NCBI RefSeq assembly: GCF_002899945.2 | Contig: NZ_PPEG02000001.1 | Span: forward strand, 62,001 to 126,000 | Reading direction: 5' to 3' | Length of the DNA stretch: 64,000 nucleotides | Source: Chryseobacterium viscerum | Lineage (GTDB): Bacteria > Bacteroidota > Bacteroidia > Flavobacteriales > Weeksellaceae | Shown: piece by piece, positions 36,021 through 44,994 of the stretch | Layout: each line of letters starts with the position of its first letter | Position numbering within the stretch: position 1 is the first letter of the stretch | Notes under the pieces: model-generated | Database searches by the model: none | The model's input: only the letters and a program-made list of their open reading frames with translations | What the model was told of the DNA's origin: nothing | Translations under genes and position numbers: made by a program

Positions 36021-38138
36021 TTAACCTTTTGCTTTAGCTATGATATCTTCAGCAACGTTTTGTGGAGTAGCTTGATACTTCTCTAATTCCATAGAAGAAG
36101 TAGCTCTTCCTGATGAAAGTGTTCTTAGAGTAGTTACATATCCAAACATTTCAGAAAGTGGAACAGAACCTTTGATTACAACAGCTCCATTTTTCTCTTC
36201 CTGACCACTGATTGTACCTCTTCTCTTGTTAAGGTCACCAATGATGTTACCCATATATTCTTCTGGAGTTACAACTTCCAGTTTCATAATAGGCTCCATA
36301 ATTACTGGCTTAGCAGCACGTCCCGCTTCTTTAAATCCTAATTTAGCAGCCATTTCAAAAGAAAGAGCATCAGAATCCACTGCGTGGAAAGATCCGTCTT
36401 TAAGAACAACTTTAATACCTTCAACTTCGAAACCAGCCAAAGGACCGTTCTTCATTGCAGCTTTAAAGCCTTTTTCAATTGCAGGAACAAATTCTCTAGG
36501 AACGTTACCACCTTTGATCTCATTGATGAATTCTAAACCAATTTTACCTTCGTCAGCAGGTCCTAGTTCAAATACGATATCAGCAAATTTACCTTTACCA
36601 CCAGATTGTTTTTTATAAACTTCTCTGTGTTGAGCAACTCTTGTAAGATTTTCTTTGTATTCAACCTGAGGCTGTCCTTGGTTAACTTCAACTTTGAATT
36701 CTCTTCTCATACGATCTACAAGAATATCAAGGTGAAGTTCACCCATTCCTGAGATAATCGTCTGTCCAGAAGCTTCGTCAGTTTTAACCTGGAAAGTAGG
36801 ATCTTCTTCAGCTAATTTAGCTAGAGCGTTACCCATTTTATCCTGGTCTGCCTTAGTTTTAGGCTCAACAGCGATACCAATAACCGGATCAGGGAAAACC
36901 ATCGATTCTAGAACGATTGGGTGTTTCTCATCACACATAGTATCACCAGTTTTGATAGATTTGAAACCTACCGCTGCACCAATATCTCCTGCTTCAATAT
37001 ATTCTACAGGATTTTGCTTGTTAGCGTGCATCTGATAGATTCTTGAGATTCTTTCTTTATCTCCTGAACGCGTGTTCAAGATATAAGAACCTGCATCTAG
37101 TCTTCCAGAGTATGCTCTGAAGAATGCCAATCTTCCTACGAAAGGATCGGTAGCAATCTTAAATGCCAAAGCTGCGAAAGGCTCGTCTACAGATGGTTTT
37201 CTTGTAATATCAAGATCTGTTCTTGGGTCAGTTCCTTTGATATCATCTTTATCCAATGGAGAAGGCAAGTATTTACATACAGCATCCAACATAAACTGTA
37301 CTCCTTTATTCTTGAATGAAGAACCACAAGTCATTGGGATAATAGATAAATCGATAGTTGCTTTTCTAAGAGCTTCGTTGATTTCTTCTTCTGAAATTGA
37401 ATCTGGATCTTCGAAGAATTTCTCCATCAAAGTATCATCATAATCAGCAACAGCTTCAACTAATTTCTCTCTGTATTCCAGAACTTCAGCCTTCATGTCT
37501 TCAGGAATTGGCACTACTTCGAAAGTAGCTCCTTGTCCTGCTTCGTCCCAAACGATAGCTCTGTTTTTAATTAGGTCAACTACACCTTTGAAATCTTCTT
37601 CAGCACCGATTGGTAAAACGATTGGAACTGCATTAGATCCTAACATATCTTTAACCTGGTTTACCACGTTAAGGAAGTCAGCACCTTGTCTGTCCATTTT
37701 GTTTACAAATCCCATTCTAGCTACTTTGTAGTTGTCAGCAAGTCTCCAGTTTGTTTCAGACTGAGGCTCTACTCCATCTACTGCAGAGAAAAGGAATACC
37801 AATCCATCCAATACTCTTAAAGATCTGTTTACTTCTACTGTGAAGTCAACGTGTCCCGGTGTATCGATAATGTTGAAGTGGTAAGGCTTAGTATCTGCAA
37901 GAGGTTTTCCTTGGTCTGTTGGAAAGTTCCAAGAACAAGTAGTTGCAGCAGAAGTAATAGTAATACCTCTTTCTGCTTCCTGCTCCATCCAGTCCATTGT
38001 AGAAGCACCATCGTGAACTTCTCCAATTTTATGGTTAACTCCCGTGTAGAATAAGATTCTTTCTGTAGTGGTAGTTTTACCTGCATCAATATGGGCAGCA
38101 ATACCAATATTTCTTGTAAATTTAAGATCTCTACTCAT
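36021..38138 (-). CDS. fusA: Elongation factor G
   Basis: GTPase that drives translocation. The 705 residues contain G1 [19 protein letters not shown] (about 14-32), switch [11 protein letters not shown]4 NKMDRQGAD, then domains II to V with the conserved [18 protein letters not shown]. It lies between rpsG and rpsJ in a standard str operon without tuf. Confidence 0.98.
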   Translation of the reverse strand: MSRDLKFTRNIGIAAHIDAGKTTTTERILFYTGVNHKIGEVHDGASTMDWMEQEAERGITITSAATTCSWNFPTDQGKPLADTKPYHFNIIDTPGHVDFTVEVNRSLRVLDGLVFLFSAVDGVEPQSETNWRLADNYKVARMGFVNKMDRQGADFLNVVNQVKDMLGSNAVPIVLPIGAEEDFKGVVDLIKNRAIVWDEAGQGATFEVVPIPEDMKAEVLEYREKLVEAVADYDDTLMEKFFEDPDSISEEEINEALRKATIDLSIIPMTCGSSFKNKGVQFMLDAVCKYLPSPLDKDDIKGTDPRTDLDITRKPSVDEPFAALAFKIATDPFVGRLAFFRAYSGRLDAGSYILNTRSGDKERISRIYQMHANKQNPVEYIEAGDIGAAVGFKSIKTGDTMCDEKHPIVLESMVFPDPVIGIAVEPKTKADQDKMGNALAKLAEEDPTFQVKTDEASGQTIISGMGELHLDILVDRMRREFKVEVNQGQPQVEYKENLTRVAQHREVYKKQSGGKGKFADIVFELGPADEGKIGLEFINEIKGGNVPREFVPAIEKGFKAAMKNGPLAGFEVEGIKVVLKDGSFHAVDSDALSFEMAAKLGFKEAGRAAKPVIMEPIMKLEVVTPEEYMGNIIGDLNKRRGTISGQEEKNGAVVIKGSVPLSEMFGYVTTLRTLSSGRATSSMELEKYQATPQNVAEDIIAKAKG

Positions 38139-38144
38139 TTCTAA

Positions 38145-38621
38145 TTAGAATTTAAAGTGTGAGAAAGCTTTGTTAGCTTCCGCCATTTTGTGAGTATCAG
38201 ATTTCTTTTTGAAAGCAGCACCTTCTTCTCTTGAAGCAGCTACTACTTCATTAGCTAATTTCAAAGCCATAGACTTATCATTTCTCTTTTTAGAGTAGCT
38301 AATTAACCATTTCATTGCCATAGAAATTTTTCTATCAGCTCTGATTGGCATAGGGATCTGGAAGTTAGCTCCACCTACTCTTCTAGAACGTACTTCTACG
38401 TGAGGCATTACATTTGTAAGTGCATCTTTCCAGATTTCAAGGGCAGTTTTCTCCGTTTCTCCTTTTTTAGTTTCTACGATCTCTAGTGCATCATAGAATA
38501 TTTTGAATGCAATTGACTTCTTACCGTCAAGCATCAAGTTGTTTACGAATCTCGTTACCAATTGATCATTAAACTTTGGATCTGGTAACAACGGTCTTTT
38601 TTTCGCTTTTGTCTTTCTCAT
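38145..38621 (-). CDS. rpsG: 30S ribosomal protein S7
   Basis: Head assembly initiator and E-site protein of 158 residues. It shows [20 protein letters not shown], the conserved [19 protein letters not shown] and a C-terminal [14 protein letters not shown]. It is 6 bases before fusA. Confidence 0.98.
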   Translation of the reverse strand: MRKTKAKKRPLLPDPKFNDQLVTRFVNNLMLDGKKSIAFKIFYDALEIVETKKGETEKTALEIWKDALTNVMPHVEVRSRRVGGANFQIPMPIRADRKISMAMKWLISYSKKRNDKSMALKLANEVVAASREEGAAFKKKSDTHKMAEANKAFSHFKF

Positions 38622-38644
38622 TGCTTTTGTACCTTATTTAATGA

Positions 38645-39058
38645 TTATTTTTTCTTTCCTTTTGCAGGAGCAGCAGGTGCTTGTCCTGGTTTAGGTCTCT
38701 TAGCTCCGTACTTAGATCTTCTCTGAGTTCTTCCATTTACACCAGCGGTGTCTAATGCACCTCTTACGATGTGGTAACGTACTCCCGGTAGGTCTTTCAC
38801 CCTTCCGCCTCTAACCAATACTATCGAGTGCTCTTGAAGATTATGTCCTTCGCCCGGGATATAGGCGTTAACTTCTTTACCGTTTGAAAGTCTTACCCTT
38901 GCTACTTTTCTAAGTGCAGAGTTAGGTTTCTTAGGTGTAGTTGTATATACTCTCGTACATACACCACGTCTTTGTGGACAAGAATCAAGGGCAGCCGATT
39001 TGCTCTTCTTGGCAAGCGTGGCTCTTCCTTTTCTTACTAATTGTTGAATAGTAGGCAT
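38645..39058 (-). CDS. rpsL: 30S ribosomal protein S12
   Basis: Decoding-centre protein of 137 residues. The loops [19 protein letters not shown] and [19 protein letters not shown] carry the usual Lys residues at the positions where streptomycin resistance arises, so the sequence looks wild type. The basic Ala/Pro/Lys tail ([12 protein letters not shown]) is a little longer than in E. coli. It is the first gene of the str operon. Confidence 0.98.
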   Translation of the reverse strand: MPTIQQLVRKGRATLAKKSKSAALDSCPQRRGVCTRVYTTTPKKPNSALRKVARVRLSNGKEVNAYIPGEGHNLQEHSIVLVRGGRVKDLPGVRYHIVRGALDTAGVNGRTQRRSKYGAKRPKPGQAPAAPAKGKKK

Positions 39059-39082
39059 TTAATTGCTTTTTATTTTAGGGTG

Positions 39083-39113
39083 CAAAAATAGTAATATTTT
39101 TTTAATCTGCAAA
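39083..39113 (-). promoter_or_regulatory. Promoter of the str operon
   Basis: On the minus strand TTTG (39110-39113), 19 bases, TATTTTTG (39083-39090): the same architecture and spacing as the rplC promoter. The -7 box lies 24 bases before the rpsL ATG. Confidence 0.82.
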
Positions 39114-39422
39114 TACTTATATAAAAATTAAAATCAAAGACTTACATCAAAAATCAAATACATTTCAATATGACAATCAAAGAAGCCTAATCTACATACG
39201 GAAAAGAGACCTGAAAAAATATATTTTGCCACGTAAAAAAAGAGTATTAAATAATTATGAAATTTACATCATTGGAGATCGTTTCTAAAATTTCATATCC
39301 AAAATAGAGCTCAAGTATTTTATCTGATACATCCAAACTATTTTTAAAAATTTTCTTATAGTTATCATCTATTAATAAAGAGAGGAGTTCGGCACGATAT
39401 TTCGTAAATTTGGGATATACAA

Positions 39423-39506
39423 ATGATCAACTCATACAATCGCCAAAACGGTATTTCAAAACTTATCCAATGGAAGCCGGCGATTTTATCTAACCTTAAA
39501 AAATAA
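39423..39506 (+). CDS. Possible 27-codon ORF upstream of dps
   Basis: MINSYNRQNGISKLIQWKPA and a short tail, ending 10 bases before the dps ATG. A TAAATTTG box (39405-39412) sits 10 bases before its ATG. It may be a leader peptide or chance. Confidence 0.25.
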   Translation: MINSYNRQNGISKLIQWKPAILSNLKK

Positions 39507-39516
39507 ATATATACAT

Positions 39517-39993
39517 ATGAAAAATGCTAGTATCATTGGCCTTAAAGAAGCCGATTGTAAAAAGATTTCAGAAAAATTAAATGTCCTGTTAGCCAACTAC
39601 TCTATATTTTATCAGAATACAAGAGGGTCACACTGGAACATCAAAGGTGAGCAATTCTTTACTCTTCACCCGAAGTTCGAGGAATTATACAACAGCCTGG
39701 TTTTAAAGATTGATGAAATTGCAGAAAGAATTCTGACATTGGGTGCAATTCCTGCCCACAACTATTCAGATTATTTAAAGGTGGCTACAATTAAAGAAAG
39801 CAAAGAGGTAACTGACGGAACAAAAAGTGTTGAGCTGATCTTAAGCTCATTCAAAGTAGTGATTGATCTGCAGAGAGAACTTTTAGATATTACCGATGAA
39901 GCGGGAGATGAAGGTACCAATTCGCAGATGAGCGACTATATTACCGAACAGGAGAAAGAAGTTTGGATGTACAATTCTTATCTTGGAAAATAA
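39517..39993 (+). CDS. dps: Dps family DNA-protection / ferritin-like protein
   Basis: Dodecameric iron-storage protein that oxidises Fe(II) with peroxide and shields DNA in stress. The 158 residues form a four-helix bundle with the ferroxidase pattern HWNIKGEQFFTLHPKFEELY and KIDEIAERILTLGAIP: His, His, Asp and Glu at the intersubunit site (about residues 41-70). The C-terminus lacks a long basic tail, so DNA binding may be weak. Single gene with its own terminator at 40021-40058. Confidence 0.94.
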   Translation: MKNASIIGLKEADCKKISEKLNVLLANYSIFYQNTRGSHWNIKGEQFFTLHPKFEELYNSLVLKIDEIAERILTLGAIPAHNYSDYLKVATIKESKEVTDGTKSVELILSSFKVVIDLQRELLDITDEAGDEGTNSQMSDYITEQEKEVWMYNSYLGK

Positions 39994-40020
39994 CTCCATA
40001 AAAAGGATTAAAATATTTCA

Positions 40021-40058
40021 AAAAAATCGCCTTACATTTAGGCGATTTTATTTTTTAT
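40021..40058 (+). terminator. Terminator after dps
   Basis: AAAATCGCC (40023-40031), 9-base loop, GGCGATTTT (40041-40049), then a T-rich tail. Confidence 0.85.
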
Positions 40059-40061
40059 TTT

Positions 40062-40069
40062 TATATTTG
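40062..40069 (+). promoter_or_regulatory. -7 box of the pncB promoter
   Basis: TATATTTG, 19 bases before the pncB ATG. No clear TTG lies 17-20 bases upstream, as that stretch is the T tail of the dps terminator. Confidence 0.5.
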
Positions 40070-40088
40070 CGTTAAAATTACACATATT

Positions 40089-41267
40089 ATGAACGACGTA
40101 AGATTGAACTCTATTCTAGATAATGATTTCTATAAAATAACCATGCAGAATGCCGTGGTAAAACTATTCCCTGGTTCTATTGTAAAATATGAATTTATCA
40201 ACAGAGGAAAACACCACTTTCCGGTGGGATTTGATGCTGCTTTAAGGGAAGCTGTTAATAAAATGGCAGAACTTAAACTTACGAAAGACGAAAAAAAGTT
40301 CATGGCAAGAACATGTCCTTATATTGATCTTCCCTATCTGGATTTTTTAGAGGGATACCATTTTGATCCATCTGAAGTAAAAATTCATCAGGAAGGAGGA
40401 GATCTTTCTGTCACTGTAGAAGGACTTTGGTACAGAACAATCCTTTGGGAAGTTCCTTTACTGGCATTGATCAGCGAGCTGCATTACGAAATGAACCATA
40501 TGGAAAGAGATTCCAATGAAGTGGTGATGAGCAAAACGTTGGAAAAAGCAGACTCACTAGGCAGGCTTGGAGTAACGTTTGCTGAATTCGGAACCAGAAG
40601 AAGACATTCTTATAAGGTACAGAATCTGGTGATGGAAGCTTTAACACAAAAAAAAGAGTCTACTTTTATAGGAAGCTCAAACGTACATTTTGCGATGAAG
40701 TATGGCGTAAAGCCCATCGGAACACATGCTCACGAATGGTTTATGTTCCACGCTGCTGAATATGGTTTCAAAATGGCCAATGAAATGGCACTGGAACATT
40801 GGGTAGATGTATACAGAGGTGATCTTGGAGTTGCCTTATCTGATACGTATACCACTGATGTTTTCTTCCAGCAGTTTGACAAAAAATTTGCAAAGCTTTT
40901 TGATGGTGTACGTCATGATAGCGGAGATGCTCTGGAATTTGCAGATAAAACGATTGCTCATTATCAAAGAAACGGGATCAATCCTATGTTTAAATACATT
41001 ATCTTTTCTGATGCCCTAAATCTTGAAAAAGTAGAAGAAATTACCAACTACTGCAGAGGAAAAATAGGAATTTCCTTCGGAATAGGAACTAATCTAACGA
41101 ATGATGTAGGATTGAAACCCATGAACATTGTCATGAAACTGATTGGGGTACAGGCCACTAATAAAGAGTGGATTCCTACGGTAAAACTGTCTGATGAACA
41201 TGGTAAGTATACCGGAGATCCTAAAATGATTGAACTGGCAAAAGAATTTTTAAGAATAAAAGATTAA
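40089..41267 (+). CDS. pncB: Nicotinate phosphoribosyltransferase
   Basis: Makes nicotinate mononucleotide from nicotinate and PRPP, the Preiss-Handler salvage route to NAD. The 392 residues show LDNDFYKITMQNAVVKLFP at the N-terminus, FGTRRRHSYKVQNLVMEAL (about 171-190), the catalytic-His region GTHAHEWFMFHAAEY (about 216) and the phosphate-binding VRHDSGDALEFADK and SFGIGTNLTNDVG. Full length, single gene, with a terminator at 41295-41320. Confidence 0.97.
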   Translation: MNDVRLNSILDNDFYKITMQNAVVKLFPGSIVKYEFINRGKHHFPVGFDAALREAVNKMAELKLTKDEKKFMARTCPYIDLPYLDFLEGYHFDPSEVKIHQEGGDLSVTVEGLWYRTILWEVPLLALISELHYEMNHMERDSNEVVMSKTLEKADSLGRLGVTFAEFGTRRRHSYKVQNLVMEALTQKKESTFIGSSNVHFAMKYGVKPIGTHAHEWFMFHAAEYGFKMANEMALEHWVDVYRGDLGVALSDTYTTDVFFQQFDKKFAKLFDGVRHDSGDALEFADKTIAHYQRNGINPMFKYIIFSDALNLEKVEEITNYCRGKIGISFGIGTNLTNDVGLKPMNIVMKLIGVQATNKEWIPTVKLSDEHGKYTGDPKMIELAKEFLRIKD

Positions 41268-41294
41268 AATAAACTTATCTGAACAATTAAATAT

Positions 41295-41320
41295 AACCTC
41301 GTAACCATCGAGGTTTTTTT
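41295..41320 (+). terminator. Terminator after pncB
   Basis: AACCTCG-TAACCAT-CGAGGTT followed by TTTTT, 27 bases after the stop. Confidence 0.85.
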
Positions 41321-41395
41321 GTATCATATCATTTTTTGAAATTCAGTGCTCCTAAATTTTTAAGGTTTTTATTATATTTATCAAAATAAAACAAG

Positions 41396-41866
41396 ATGAA
41401 ATCAAAACCATTACTAACCGTATGCCTCCTCATATCCGCATTGTCCTTTGCACAGGAAAAGAAAGCAGAAAAGCCAAAATTTAATCAGGAACTGGCAACT
41501 TCTTTAGGAGCTGATCAATATGGTATGAAACCTTATACGATTGTTATGCTGACAACAGGCTCTACCAAGATTGAAGATAAAGCCAAAATGGGCGAGCTCA
41601 TGAAAGGCCACATGACGAATATTGGTAAACTTGCTGATGAAGGTAAAATCATCGTAGCCGGGCCTTTTCTAGAAAAGAATAAAGAAAACTACCGCGGCAT
41701 GTTCATCTTTAATACCAAATCTAAGGAAGAAGCTGAACAATGGGTAAAAACAGATCCCGCTGTACAAGCCGGAGTCTTTAGTTATGAAATTTTCCCATGG
41801 TATGGATCTGCAGCTCTGCCTTTGTATCTTAAACATCATGATGAAGTTTCAAAAGAAAACCCCTAG
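41396..41866 (+). CDS. Secreted YciI-like (YCII) domain protein
   Basis: A 156-residue protein with signal peptide MKSKPLLTVCLLISALSFAQ and a YCII-type ferredoxin-like domain at about 45-140: YTIVMLTTGSTKIED, the GHMTNIGKLADEGKIIVAGP stretch and GMFIFNTKSKEEAEQWVKTDP with AVQAGVFSYEIFPW. YCII proteins are small possible enzymes or stress proteins; an exported form is common in this phylum, but the role is unknown. Single gene. Confidence 0.85.
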   Translation: MKSKPLLTVCLLISALSFAQEKKAEKPKFNQELATSLGADQYGMKPYTIVMLTTGSTKIEDKAKMGELMKGHMTNIGKLADEGKIIVAGPFLEKNKENYRGMFIFNTKSKEEAEQWVKTDPAVQAGVFSYEIFPWYGSAALPLYLKHHDEVSKENP

Positions 41867-42050
41867 GCCAACCAAACCCTAACTATTCAATTATAAAATT
41901 TAAAATCACAATCAAAAAGAACAAAACAGTTGAAATTATTTAAACTAAATTCAAAAAACACAATTAATTTGATTATAAAATGTTAATTTTATTTCATATT
42001 TGGTTTTAAAATGAAATAGTATTATATTCGGTAAAATAAAACTTATCAAT

Positions 42051-43646
42051 ATGAAAAAATTACTATTCTTGAGTTTCATGGCGCTCTCTATAATGGGCAG
42101 CGCTCAGATTTTAGTGACGGAAAGTTTTGAAAACGGAACTTACCCTAATTTTACAATTACAGGTGGATACACTGGAACTCCTACAACGTATATTGTAGGG
42201 AACTGTGACGGTGCAATATCCATAGGTGCTGAATCATATGGTTCCAGTACTGCCAACAGAACTATAAACCTGTTATACACCAAACCAGCAAGTGTAACGG
42301 CCAATGGAAAAAAAATTGACATTTCTTTTTCATATTCAACGGTTGCTTATGACACTTCCACTCTAATTGGTGGTAATATTAATGTTGAATACTCTACAAA
42401 CGGTGGTACTACGTATACTGCAGTAAGTACTCCTATTACATTAACTGCTGCAGCCCAAACCTGTGCTTCGTATACAGCTACAATTCCTGAAAGTGCTAAT
42501 GTAAACGGAAACTTTATGCTTCGAATTCAGACGGTAGGTACTACGGGAACTACTTATGATTTTTATAGCTTTATAGATAATGTAAAAATTAAACAGGAAG
42601 TTACTGCAATGCCTGCATGTACCACTATAAGTGCTCCCGTAAGTGGTGCAACCGGCGCATCCGTGCGTCAACAGATTACCTGGGCAGCAACAGCCGGAGC
42701 AGAATCTTACAAAATTAAAGTCGGTACTACCTCAGGTGCCTCTAATATATATAACGGAAGTACATTTAATACATTCTATACTCCTACAGCATCTACTACC
42801 TTTCCTCAAAACACGACATTATACACAACTGTTACTCCTACAAATGCTTTAGGTGATGCCACAGGATGTCCGGAAATTTCATTCACAACCGGTGCTAATC
42901 CTTATGCTCCTTATTGTGGTCTTCTTCTTGCTAAACTCGGTGTATACCCAATATCCAATGTCGTTTTCAGTGATATGACAAATGCTTCCAGCGCCACTGC
43001 AAATACAGGTGACGGCCACGAAAGCTTCACCAATAAAATAGCTAGTGTTATAAGAGGAACTTCATATCCAATATCCATGACAGGGACCTCAGTAGGAACA
43101 ACCAACCGATTTGGATTTACTGTATTCATAGACTGGAATCAAAACGGAAGTTTTGCCGATGCTGGTGAATCTTACTTTGTCACTTCCGATTTTGCGGGAG
43201 GTACCGGTACTCCTTTAACCGTTAATAAAAATATTGCCGTTCCCGCTACTGCCGCTCTAGGAACCACCAGAATGAGAATTAAATACCATTTTAACAGCTC
43301 AACAACTTCTGTAAGAACAGAGTTATCTAATCCATGTGCGGATCTTAATCAGGGTCAGGCAGAAGACTACACCATAAGCGTTCAGGATGTACTTTCTACT
43401 TCAGATATCAGCCTAAGTAAGAAAGCTGACATCTCTATTTATCCTAATCCATTTAAAGATGTATTGAGAATTTCTGATACAAAAGGAGTAAAATCTATTA
43501 TGGTAAGTGATATTTCAGGCAGACAGATAAAAACTCTTAGCCCAAGCAACGAACTTAATCTTTCTGAACTGAATTCAGGATTATACCTGATCAACCTTCA
43601 AATGGAAGATGGAACTGTAAAAGCGATTAAAGCGATTAAAAAGTAA
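42051..43646 (+). CDS. Secreted T9SS cargo protein with GEVED domain
   Basis: A 531-residue exported protein (signal MKKLLFLSFMALSIMGSAQ). Order: a beta-rich N-terminal domain (about 20-190, jelly-roll like, ILVTESFENGTYPNFTITGG), a fibronectin-like segment (about 195-280), a GEVED-type domain (about 320-445, GFTVFIDWNQNGSFADAGE and QGQAEDYTISVQ), and a type A C-terminal sorting domain (about 455-531, ISIYPNPFKDVLRISDTKG and SGLYLINLQMEDGTVKAIKA). The last domain directs secretion through the type IX system and surface attachment. The function is probably adhesion or matrix related. A strong terminator follows. Confidence 0.92.
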   Translation: MKKLLFLSFMALSIMGSAQILVTESFENGTYPNFTITGGYTGTPTTYIVGNCDGAISIGAESYGSSTANRTINLLYTKPASVTANGKKIDISFSYSTVAYDTSTLIGGNINVEYSTNGGTTYTAVSTPITLTAAAQTCASYTATIPESANVNGNFMLRIQTVGTTGTTYDFYSFIDNVKIKQEVTAMPACTTISAPVSGATGASVRQQITWAATAGAESYKIKVGTTSGASNIYNGSTFNTFYTPTASTTFPQNTTLYTTVTPTNALGDATGCPEISFTTGANPYAPYCGLLLAKLGVYPISNVVFSDMTNASSATANTGDGHESFTNKIASVIRGTSYPISMTGTSVGTTNRFGFTVFIDWNQNGSFADAGESYFVTSDFAGGTGTPLTVNKNIAVPATAALGTTRMRIKYHFNSSTTSVRTELSNPCADLNQGQAEDYTISVQDVLSTSDISLSKKADISIYPNPFKDVLRISDTKGVKSIMVSDISGRQIKTLSPSNELNLSELNSGLYLINLQMEDGTVKAIKAIKK

Positions 43647-43670
43647 CGTTCTTAGAAAATTTATAATAAT

Positions 43671-43709
43671 AAAAAGGGTTATCTCATTTCCTGAGATAGC
43701 CCTTTTTAA
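43671..43709 (+). terminator. Terminator after the T9SS cargo gene
   Basis: AAAAAGGGTTATCTCA-TTTCC-TGAGATAGCCCTTTTT is a 16-base stem with one G-T pair and A/T tails on both strands. Confidence 0.9.
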
Positions 43710-43876
43710 TTCTGCCCTACATATAACAATCATTTTATCAAATACCACAATGATTAAAAAAATATATCTTGTTTCAATGAATTAATTTAATTATTTTAGC
43801 TTATTGAGAACTCAACTTATTCATCTAATTGTAAGTGGGTTACCAACAAATCAATATCATAATTAAAATTAATCTC

Positions 43877-44110
43877 ATGAAAAAGAACTTAACAAAATTT
43901 TCAAGAACAGAATTGAAAGAAGTATTCGGAGGAACACTGTATCCGGCACAATGCCCGGGAGGATGCCATGGTGAGGGAATGATCAGATGTCCTGACGGTA
44001 CAACCACGATGACTAACTTTATATGTATGGGGGGAAGCTGCCAACCGGCAGCCATGTGCAAACCACTGGTTCTGGAACCTTTTCCTGACCCGATTATCAT
44101 TACCCCATAA
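43877..44110 (+). CDS. Double-glycine leader peptide, six-Cys bacteriocin-like
   Basis: A 77-residue peptide. The leader MKKNLTKFSRTELKEVFGG fits the L-x4-L-K-x2-x-G-G pattern cut by C39 peptidase-ABC transporters after Gly19. The predicted mature 58 residues carry Cys at 26, 30, 38, 50, 55 and 61, are Gly/Pro-rich and end in a Pro/Ile tail (PFPDPIIITP). I start at the ATG at 43877 because earlier in-frame residues give no leader. Chryseobacterium genomes often encode similar bacteriocin-like peptides; whether this one is antimicrobial, a signal or a modified peptide is unknown. No transporter or modification enzyme is in the window. Confidence 0.82.
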   Translation: MKKNLTKFSRTELKEVFGGTLYPAQCPGGCHGEGMIRCPDGTTTMTNFICMGGSCQPAAMCKPLVLEPFPDPIIITP

Positions 44111-44128
44111 TCTGAATGAACAATACAT

Positions 44129-44157
44129 AAAGTGAGCTTTCCGGCTCACTTTTTTAT
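44129..44157 (+). terminator. Terminator after the double-glycine peptide gene
   Basis: AAAGTGAGC-TTTCCG-GCTCACTTT followed by T6, 19 bases after the stop. Confidence 0.88.
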
Positions 44158-44179
44158 TATCTTTAAACAAAAAACTATC

Positions 44180-44935
44180 ATGAAAACCATTGAGGAAGTT
44201 CTTAAAAAACTGGATGAAATCATCATCTGGTGCAAAGAAAACAAGAGTCCTGCAGGATATTTCGCCTGTACCTATAGAATTATGACCGCACAGGTTCTGA
44301 AAGGAATTCAGCAGAAAAAATTTGAGGATAATCCCAGAATGACATCACTTGACGTTGCTTTTGCACAAAGATATCTTCAGGCATGGGAAAGCTATAACAA
44401 GGGAGAAAAATGTACCAATTCATGGTATATCGCTTTTGAAGCCGCCAAAAACAAAAACCTGCTGATATTACAGCATATATTCCTGGGCATGAATGCTCAT
44501 ATCAATCTCGATCTTGGTGTTTCTGCTGCTGCAATCATGCCCTACCGGAAAATAAATCCGTTAAAAAAAGATTTCGAGAACATTAATAATGTCATTGCCT
44601 CCATCAATCAGAATGTGCAGGATTCTCTGAACAAAATATGTTATCCCGTGGATCTCATAGACAAGCTCTCCAACGGAAAAGATAATGTTGTCCTTGATTT
44701 TGCCATTTCCAAAGCAAGAGATACTTCCTGGGCGACCGCCGTGATAGCTTCCAATACTCCGAATTTCTTAAGAGAATCTGTTATTGGCATCGTAGATTAC
44801 GCCGCAGCCAAAGTTGCTACACAAATTCTGAATCCGAAGATCCTCACTCCCGCTCTTTTAAAGGAATTTAAAAAGTGTGAAAGCATTGATGTTGTGAAAA
44901 ATATTGAGATTTTAGAATCTACAAAGAGTTCTTAA
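44180..44935 (+). CDS. DUF5995-like protein
   Basis: A 251-residue protein without a signal peptide, starting at the ATG at 44180 (MKTIEEVLKKLDEIIIW). The motif IFLGMNAHINLDLGVSAAAI (about 112-131) with two nearby His/Asn/Asp residues fits the DUF5995 family, of unknown function. The protein looks mainly helical; the region DSLNKICYPVDLIDKLSNGK and the helix-rich C-terminus follow. The ATG lies 23 bases after the terminator of the peptide gene, so it is probably transcribed separately; a functional link to the peptide is not shown. Confidence 0.8.
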   Translation: MKTIEEVLKKLDEIIIWCKENKSPAGYFACTYRIMTAQVLKGIQQKKFEDNPRMTSLDVAFAQRYLQAWESYNKGEKCTNSWYIAFEAAKNKNLLILQHIFLGMNAHINLDLGVSAAAIMPYRKINPLKKDFENINNVIASINQNVQDSLNKICYPVDLIDKLSNGKDNVVLDFAISKARDTSWATAVIASNTPNFLRESVIGIVDYAAAKVATQILNPKILTPALLKEFKKCESIDVVKNIEILESTKSS

Positions 44936-44970
44936 TAAAAAGGCCGGGATCTTCCTCACGGATCCCGGCC
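44934..44970 (-). terminator. GC-rich terminator of the metal efflux operon
   Basis: GGCCGGGATC-N9-GATCCCGGCC (44942-44951, 44961-44970). The T run (TTTTTATTA) follows on the minus strand, so it serves the RND genes. The stem is far richer in G+C than its surroundings. Confidence 0.9.
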
Positions 44971-44994
44971 TCATAATGAACAAAATAAAAGAAA

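Larger units (their letters stand above)
39059..39516. other. Intergenic region between rpsL and dps, 458 bases
   Basis: Holds the str promoter at its left end and, near its right end, TAAATTTG (39405-39412) and a 27-codon frame. The middle (about 39120-39400) is AT-rich, with no recognisable RNA gene or repeat. Confidence 0.7.

Noticed and set aside
43840..44170. Minus-strand frames opposite the double-glycine peptide
   Set aside because: The leader motif, start context and flanking terminators all support the plus-strand peptide.
44942..44970. GC-rich hairpin as a possible attachment site or integron-like element
   Set aside because: No integrase, target duplication or tRNA nearby; the T run on the minus strand makes it an ordinary terminator.
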